In this document: piece by piece, positions 60,190 to 64,000 of the stretch | How the letters are laid out: the number at the start of each line of letters is the position of its first letter | Position numbering within the stretch: the stretch's first letter is position 1 | Assembly: GCF_050589605.1 (NCBI RefSeq) | Contig: NZ_JBNGOO010000005.1 | Length of the DNA stretch: 64,000 nt | Origin: Granulosicoccus sp947495035 | GTDB taxonomy: Bacteria > Pseudomonadota > Gammaproteobacteria > Granulosicoccales > Granulosicoccaceae | Reading direction: 5' to 3' (one strand) | Translations under genes and position numbers: made by a program | Notes under the pieces: model-generated | Database searches by the model: none | Told to the model about the DNA's origin: nothing | What the model saw: the letters and a program-made list of their open reading frames with translations, nothing else

Positions 60190-60798
60190 TCAGACGGGTG
60201 ACGCCTCTTCGGAGATCATGACAAAGCCCAGCTGTCGTGGATCCGTGGTCTGATCGATAAGTTCGGGCTCACAATGCAGGTTCAGACTGACCTTGCCCTT
60301 GCTACCATTCTGAACCAGTGGAATACGCGTCTTCTGATCTCGCGCTACCCACACCTCCAGGCTGTTGCCGGTAACCTGATTCGAAATGGTCAACATCTTG
60401 CCGTCAGAGTCGCTGCGTGCCGGCAGATAGGCATCCAGATACATGGCCCCCACATTGTCCAGGGTTATCGTGGCATCGGAACTCACCCAGCCATCTCTGT
60501 ACGGCTTGGTGTTCCAGTCGACATTGAGCAGCGTATTCTCATCAAGTACGACGTCAACAGTGGCAATGATCTGATGATCGGGACTGCTCAACTGAACCGA
60601 CAAGCGGCGATCATCCGCCTGAGTCACCCTGGCCGTACCTGCCTGATGAGGCTGCTCTATCAGCTCATGCTGGTTGACCATGTTCAGTGCAAGTCCACTC
60701 AGAGCAAGGCCAACCTCGTTCATGTCCTCAAGGCGATACCAGGCTTGCTGGTGCTCGACGAACCAGGCCTCTTTCTGCAACAGGAATAGCAATCTCAT
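60190..60798 (-). CDS. Stand-alone beta-rich accessory-domain protein of the polysaccharide region
   Basis: This 202-residue protein has no signal peptide and no catalytic motif that I recognise. Its second half (GWVSSDATITLDNVGAMYLD, then AYLPARSDSDGKMLTISNQV, and the end DPRQLGFVMISEE) resembles a beta-sandwich domain usually attached to surface-polysaccharide glycosyltransferases, here free-standing. It lies 111 bp downstream of the double GT4 gene and 244 bp from a divergent GT61 gene. A non-catalytic partner of one of those enzymes is a reasonable guess, no more. ATG 60723 is an alternative start. Confidence 0.6.
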   Translation of the reverse strand: MRLLFLLQKEAWFVEHQQAWYRLEDMNEVGLALSGLALNMVNQHELIEQPHQAGTARVTQADDRRLSVQLSSPDHQIIATVDVVLDENTLLNVDWNTKPYRDGWVSSDATITLDNVGAMYLDAYLPARSDSDGKMLTISNQVTGNSLEVWVARDQKTRIPLVQNGSKGKVSLNLHCEPELIDQTTDPRQLGFVMISEEASPV

Positions 60799-61042
60799 CG
60801 GAAGCTACCTGCCAGGTCAATGCCACCATGTAGACTCTCTGAATACCTGCTGGAAATCATGGTACTGTCCCGTGTTTGCCAAGGAAACCGAAGTCACCGG
60901 CTTGCGCTCTGGTCCTGTCGAGCCACCGGGATTCATTGATGTGTTTCTGCATGGAGCGTGCCACCGGATCGGCCTTGCGCTCCTCGCTGGCATGCCTTGT
61001 GTAGGTAAATCAGCAACAAGGTTCATCACTGGCCAGGGAGCC

Positions 61043-62449
61043 ATGACAGCTATCCGTATCGACCCCGAAGGTACCTGCGACCGCGCAACAAGAGAGCTTC
61101 AGAAATGTCTGGTGGATGAAGGCAACAGGCTGGCCAGACTGCAACACCATGAATCGGCACTGGCCACCCTTTTCCGCGCCTACTCACTCCAGCCCGGAGC
61201 CAGTCCTGTACTGCATGCCATCGCACCAGTCTATGAGGCCATGGGAGATACCGACGCGGCGACAGCCTGCCGCCGCGGTGTCGTACCGGAATCAGCCGAA
61301 ATACGTTACTTCGATGCGGACAGCAACAAGTCACGTTTCGTCAGTGCACGCAGGGCGTCAAATTGCCAGCACCTGACCACTCACCGTAGCGAACACATCA
61401 AATTGCAGGCCCCGGCATCCAATGCCGATCCGCGCAGTCGTCCGGAATTCAGGGTGACGCAGACCGAGTCTCGAGGCAGCTTCGTCAGCGTCATGGACAA
61501 CGGCGCATTCTGGTTCGATGGGTTCAATACAGCCGTTGTGGACAGCAGACAGAAACTGCTGCAAGAGCATGTGAAGGGCAATGCGCACCTGATCGCGGCC
61601 ATTGCAAGACAGCGCCCTGAGCGATCTATTCAGGGTACCGTCTGTTTTCTGGATGCCAGAAGCTCCTCCATCTACTATCACTGGATGATGGACGTGTTGC
61701 CGAAGCTGGCCGTGCTGGCAAAAGCGGGCATTGCTCTGGACAGCATCGACTACTTTGTCGTTTGTTGTCACTCTGACTTCCAGCGCAATACCTTGCAGCA
61801 CCTGGGCATCCCCGAGGACAAGTTGCTGGCTCCCTGGAGCGATGGCCTCACCCGTAGTCGAAAGCTGCTGGTTCCCTTTCTCAAGCACGACCGCGGAGAT
61901 CACTTCTACAATGGTCTCGGACTGGGCATGGCGCAGTGGGTACCACAGTGGCTGAAATCGGCATTCATCAATGCCGCAGCGCCTGGCAACAGGCTCAAGC
62001 TGTACATTTCTCGCGCGGCCCGAGGTATACGATCCCCCCTGCAGGAAGAGAGACTGATCAGCGAACTGCAACAGCGAGGAATTCGCAGCATCACACTGGA
62101 GTCCATGTCGGTTCCGGAACAGGCACGGCTACTGTCCGCCGCCAACCTGGTTGTCGCCCCTCACGGTGCGGGACTGAGCAACATCGCATTCTGCCAGAGA
62201 GGCACGACCGTGGTGGAACTCTTCGACAACTACGTCGTGCCCTGCTACTGGGCTCTCGCTGAGCTGGCTGAACTCGACTATCATGCCTACTTTGCCGACA
62301 AGTCGACTGACCAGCAGGCCAACAGGAAAGATCAGTTGCGCAAAGTGGCCAGTCTTGCCGATCGCCGTAACCAGAGCCCTGATCTGGATATCGACGACTT
62401 GCTGGTTTATCTCGATGGATTGATGCAGACACACTCGGTTGCCTCCTGA
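61043..62449 (+). CDS. GT61 (DUF563) glycosyltransferase, copy 1
   Basis: I choose ATG 61043, which has GGGAG just upstream and begins a TPR-like helical segment (residues 1-85: RELQKCLVDEGNRLARLQHH, then LFRAYSLQPGASPVLHAIAP). The frame is open upstream but those codons overlap the divergent gene. The 468-residue product then carries a DUF563/GT61 domain with SSIYYHWMMDVLPKLAVLAK, YFVVCCHSDFQRNTLQHLGI, LKLYISRAARGIRSPLQEE and VVAPHGAGLSNIAFCQRGTT. Bacterial members decorate capsular or LPS glycans, xylose and GlcNAc among the known donors. It is coupled to a homologous gene that starts in its stop codon. Confidence 0.85.
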   Translation: MTAIRIDPEGTCDRATRELQKCLVDEGNRLARLQHHESALATLFRAYSLQPGASPVLHAIAPVYEAMGDTDAATACRRGVVPESAEIRYFDADSNKSRFVSARRASNCQHLTTHRSEHIKLQAPASNADPRSRPEFRVTQTESRGSFVSVMDNGAFWFDGFNTAVVDSRQKLLQEHVKGNAHLIAAIARQRPERSIQGTVCFLDARSSSIYYHWMMDVLPKLAVLAKAGIALDSIDYFVVCCHSDFQRNTLQHLGIPEDKLLAPWSDGLTRSRKLLVPFLKHDRGDHFYNGLGLGMAQWVPQWLKSAFINAAAPGNRLKLYISRAARGIRSPLQEERLISELQQRGIRSITLESMSVPEQARLLSAANLVVAPHGAGLSNIAFCQRGTTVVELFDNYVVPCYWALAELAELDYHAYFADKSTDQQANRKDQLRKVASLADRRNQSPDLDIDDLLVYLDGLMQTHSVAS

Positions 62450-63879
62450 TGCGAGGCAAGCCTGCATTACTGCTGGCCCTGAACCAGCTGAAGACAGCAG
62501 CCGAAGAGCAGCAACGCCTGGGTGACAGCGCCTTTGACGGCTGTCGCAAGGCACCTGCCGATGTGCACTATGCTCACGCCCTGTACCGTGAGATCGGTGA
62601 AATCGCCCTGCGCCAGCAGTTATGGGAGACCGCCGAGGAGTTTGCCATCAGGACGCTGAAGAAGATGCCCAGCAGCGGCGCAGCCTTGAAGATTCTGGGA
62701 AAATCCCTGCATGGCAGAAACCGACTTGACGAGGCTGCCCTGTGTCACCGGTACAGGCTGCCGAGTTCCGTCAGAGATCAGTACTTCAGTGACAAGTCCC
62801 TGTCGACACTGCACAGCACGCAATCGAAGAACCTGAACTGCCTGATGGCGCATGAAGCGGAATCACGACCAGTCTCCCCGCCGACCAGTCTGCATGAGAC
62901 AAGCATTCATGAACTGTCACAGACACAACTGAACTCTTCTGCGGCGTATACCTTTCAACTGCCGGATGCAAGGCTGTGGTTCGACGGATTCAATACGGCG
63001 GTCTGGGACAAGCAGGGCTACTTGATTGCCGATGCCTCCAGAGGACTCCCCGATGTGGTTCACTGCGCATTGGACAGCCGCCCTGCCCAGTGCTTGTCCG
63101 GAAGAACCTGTGTGCTGGGCAATCGGAACTCGGGCAACTACTACCACTGGATGAATGACATCCTGCCACGTCTGCATGTGCTCCAGCAAAGTGGCATTGC
63201 TCTGGAGAGCATCGATCATTTTCTGATCAATCCCCTGCAGCACGAATTCCAGAAGGAGACTCTCGGGCAGTTCGGCATCGATGACAGCCGACTGCATTTC
63301 AGCAAGCTTGACACTTTCCTGCATTGCGATGAGCTCTTCCTGCCGGTTTTCGGCAGCAATACGCTGGGCAAGGCTCAGGCCCCGTGGACTCCTGCTTTCC
63401 TCAAATCGGCATTTCTCGACAAGGTAGCCAATACTCATGACGATCGTCTCCATATCAGCAGAAAGACCGCCACAGGTCGCTCGATCGAGAATGAAGAGTC
63501 ATTAGTGGCTTTCCTGCAGACAAGAGGCTTTCGCAGCGTCAACCTGGAGGGTCTTGCCGTCAGGCAGCAAGCACGGCTGTTCAACGCAGCCGCTGTCGTG
63601 ATCGGTGCTCACGGGGCGGGTTTCACCAACTGTGTCTTCTGCGAACCCGGTACCACGATCATCGAGCTGTATCGTGATCACATTGCGCCCTGCTATTGGC
63701 TTACCAGCGAATTGACAGCCTTGCGACACGCCGTGCATTACTGCGGTGCCGATGCCGAACTGCCTTCATCTGGTGGCAGTGAACGCTATCATGCCAGTGC
63801 AGACAGGCGGCGCCTGTCCGACTTCACCGTGGAACTGGACAGTCTGAGAAAACTGCTCGACCTTCTGCATATCGACTGA
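62449..63879 (+). CDS. GT61 (DUF563) glycosyltransferase, copy 2
   Basis: The ATG at 62449 shares one base with the stop of copy 1 (TGATG). The 476-residue protein has the same plan: an N-terminal helical segment (LYREIGEIALRQQLWETAEE, LKILGKSLHGRNRLDEAALC), RLWFDGFNTAVWDKQGYL, SGNYYHWMNDILPRLHVLQQ, FLINPLQHEFQKETLGQFGI, RLHISRKTATGRSIENEE and VIGAHGAGFTNCVFCEPGTT. It is clearly a diverged tandem duplicate of copy 1. The two may add the same kind of sugar at different positions or act as a heterodimer; the sequence does not say. Confidence 0.86.
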   Translation: MRGKPALLLALNQLKTAAEEQQRLGDSAFDGCRKAPADVHYAHALYREIGEIALRQQLWETAEEFAIRTLKKMPSSGAALKILGKSLHGRNRLDEAALCHRYRLPSSVRDQYFSDKSLSTLHSTQSKNLNCLMAHEAESRPVSPPTSLHETSIHELSQTQLNSSAAYTFQLPDARLWFDGFNTAVWDKQGYLIADASRGLPDVVHCALDSRPAQCLSGRTCVLGNRNSGNYYHWMNDILPRLHVLQQSGIALESIDHFLINPLQHEFQKETLGQFGIDDSRLHFSKLDTFLHCDELFLPVFGSNTLGKAQAPWTPAFLKSAFLDKVANTHDDRLHISRKTATGRSIENEESLVAFLQTRGFRSVNLEGLAVRQQARLFNAAAVVIGAHGAGFTNCVFCEPGTTIIELYRDHIAPCYWLTSELTALRHAVHYCGADAELPSSGGSERYHASADRRRLSDFTVELDSLRKLLDLLHID

Positions 63880-63897
63880 TCGTGCGCTACGATCAGT
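63875..63897 (+). terminator. Hairpin at the end of the GT61 pair
   Basis: ACTGATCG (63875-63882) pairs with CGATCAGT (63890-63897) across the stop codon of the second GT61 gene, but no T-run follows. The last 100 bases of the window hold no gene that I can support. Confidence 0.3.
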
Positions 63898-64000
63898 CCT
63901 GAAGCCGCCAGCCAGCGAGATCTGCTCCAAGGGTCACATCGGCACCGAGCAGATCCGCAGCGGCAAGAACCGGTCAATCGCGAAAGATGTCCAGGCCCTT

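Noticed and set aside
60674..61042. 123-codon N-terminal extension of the first GT61 frame
   Set aside because: It runs antisense through the 60190-60798 gene and is Cys/Trp-rich without similarity; ATG 61043 has a GGGAG site.
63880..64000. Possible C-terminal end of a minus-strand gene at the right edge, frames ending at about 63974 and 63900
   Set aside because: Two stops interrupt the candidate frames within 100 bases; too little sequence to support a gene.

Overview
The window looks like a chromosomal segment of a free-living, probably marine gammaproteobacterium with fairly high GC. The evidence is the gene types: a TmcA tRNA acetyltransferase, a Vfr/Crp-type regulator, an EF-G paralogue of the FusA2 type, trpEGDC, a DUF3683 oxidoreductase, a RAYT-type transposase and KpsC/KpsS capsule enzymes. 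The species cannot be fixed from the sequence alone. No rRNA, tRNA, CRISPR array, prophage or insertion-sequence end was recognised.

Layout: 0-7.4 kb holds the start of an EF-G paralogue, a membrane-anchored retropepsin, two translationally coupled ATP-grasp enzymes, an MFS transporter, AMP nucleosidase and a convergent M14 carboxypeptidase. 7.5-11.5 kb holds a fasciclin-domain lipoprotein and tmcA. 11.4-16.3 kb is a singlet-oxygen-type stress locus: an FAD oxidoreductase / DUF1365 / Cfa-like methyltransferase operon divergent from an ECF sigma factor and its ChrR zinc anti-sigma factor, with a good sigma-E type promoter between them. 16.4-23.1 kb holds rfbC-rfbD-rfbB, a dimethylglycine-dehydrogenase-like flavoprotein, a NUDIX hydrolase and a RAYT with an altered HUH motif. 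23.5-31.6 kb holds a dGTPase, a 1298-residue FAD/Fe-S oxidoreductase, rplM-rpsI, a YhfA-type OsmC protein and a Crp-family regulator. 31.8-37.9 kb holds trpEGDC, preceded by a probable Trp leader peptide and RNA hairpin not previously marked, divergent from a class I fumarase and a Cys-rich lipoprotein.

From 38 kb to the end lies an extracellular polysaccharide region. It opens with a catalytically dead GspE/PilB-like protein and continues with KpsS, KpsC, three sulfotransferase-like proteins, a GT29 sialyltransferase-like enzyme, several large multi-domain GT2/GT4 glycosyltransferases, UDP-glucuronate decarboxylase (UDP-xylose), RfbA and a tandem pair of GT61 enzymes. With rfbBDC located more than 30 kb away, the set is consistent with a Kdo-linked capsule carrying rhamnose and/or xylose and probably sulfate. 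The export genes (kpsDEMT) are not in the window.

The most novel-looking items are the trp leader with its alternative pairings but no U-tract, the retropepsin / paired ATP-grasp / MFS / M14 neighbourhood with a thrice-repeated 10-mer in front of it, the dead secretion ATPase beside the capsule genes, and the sulfated, possibly sialylated capsule gene set.
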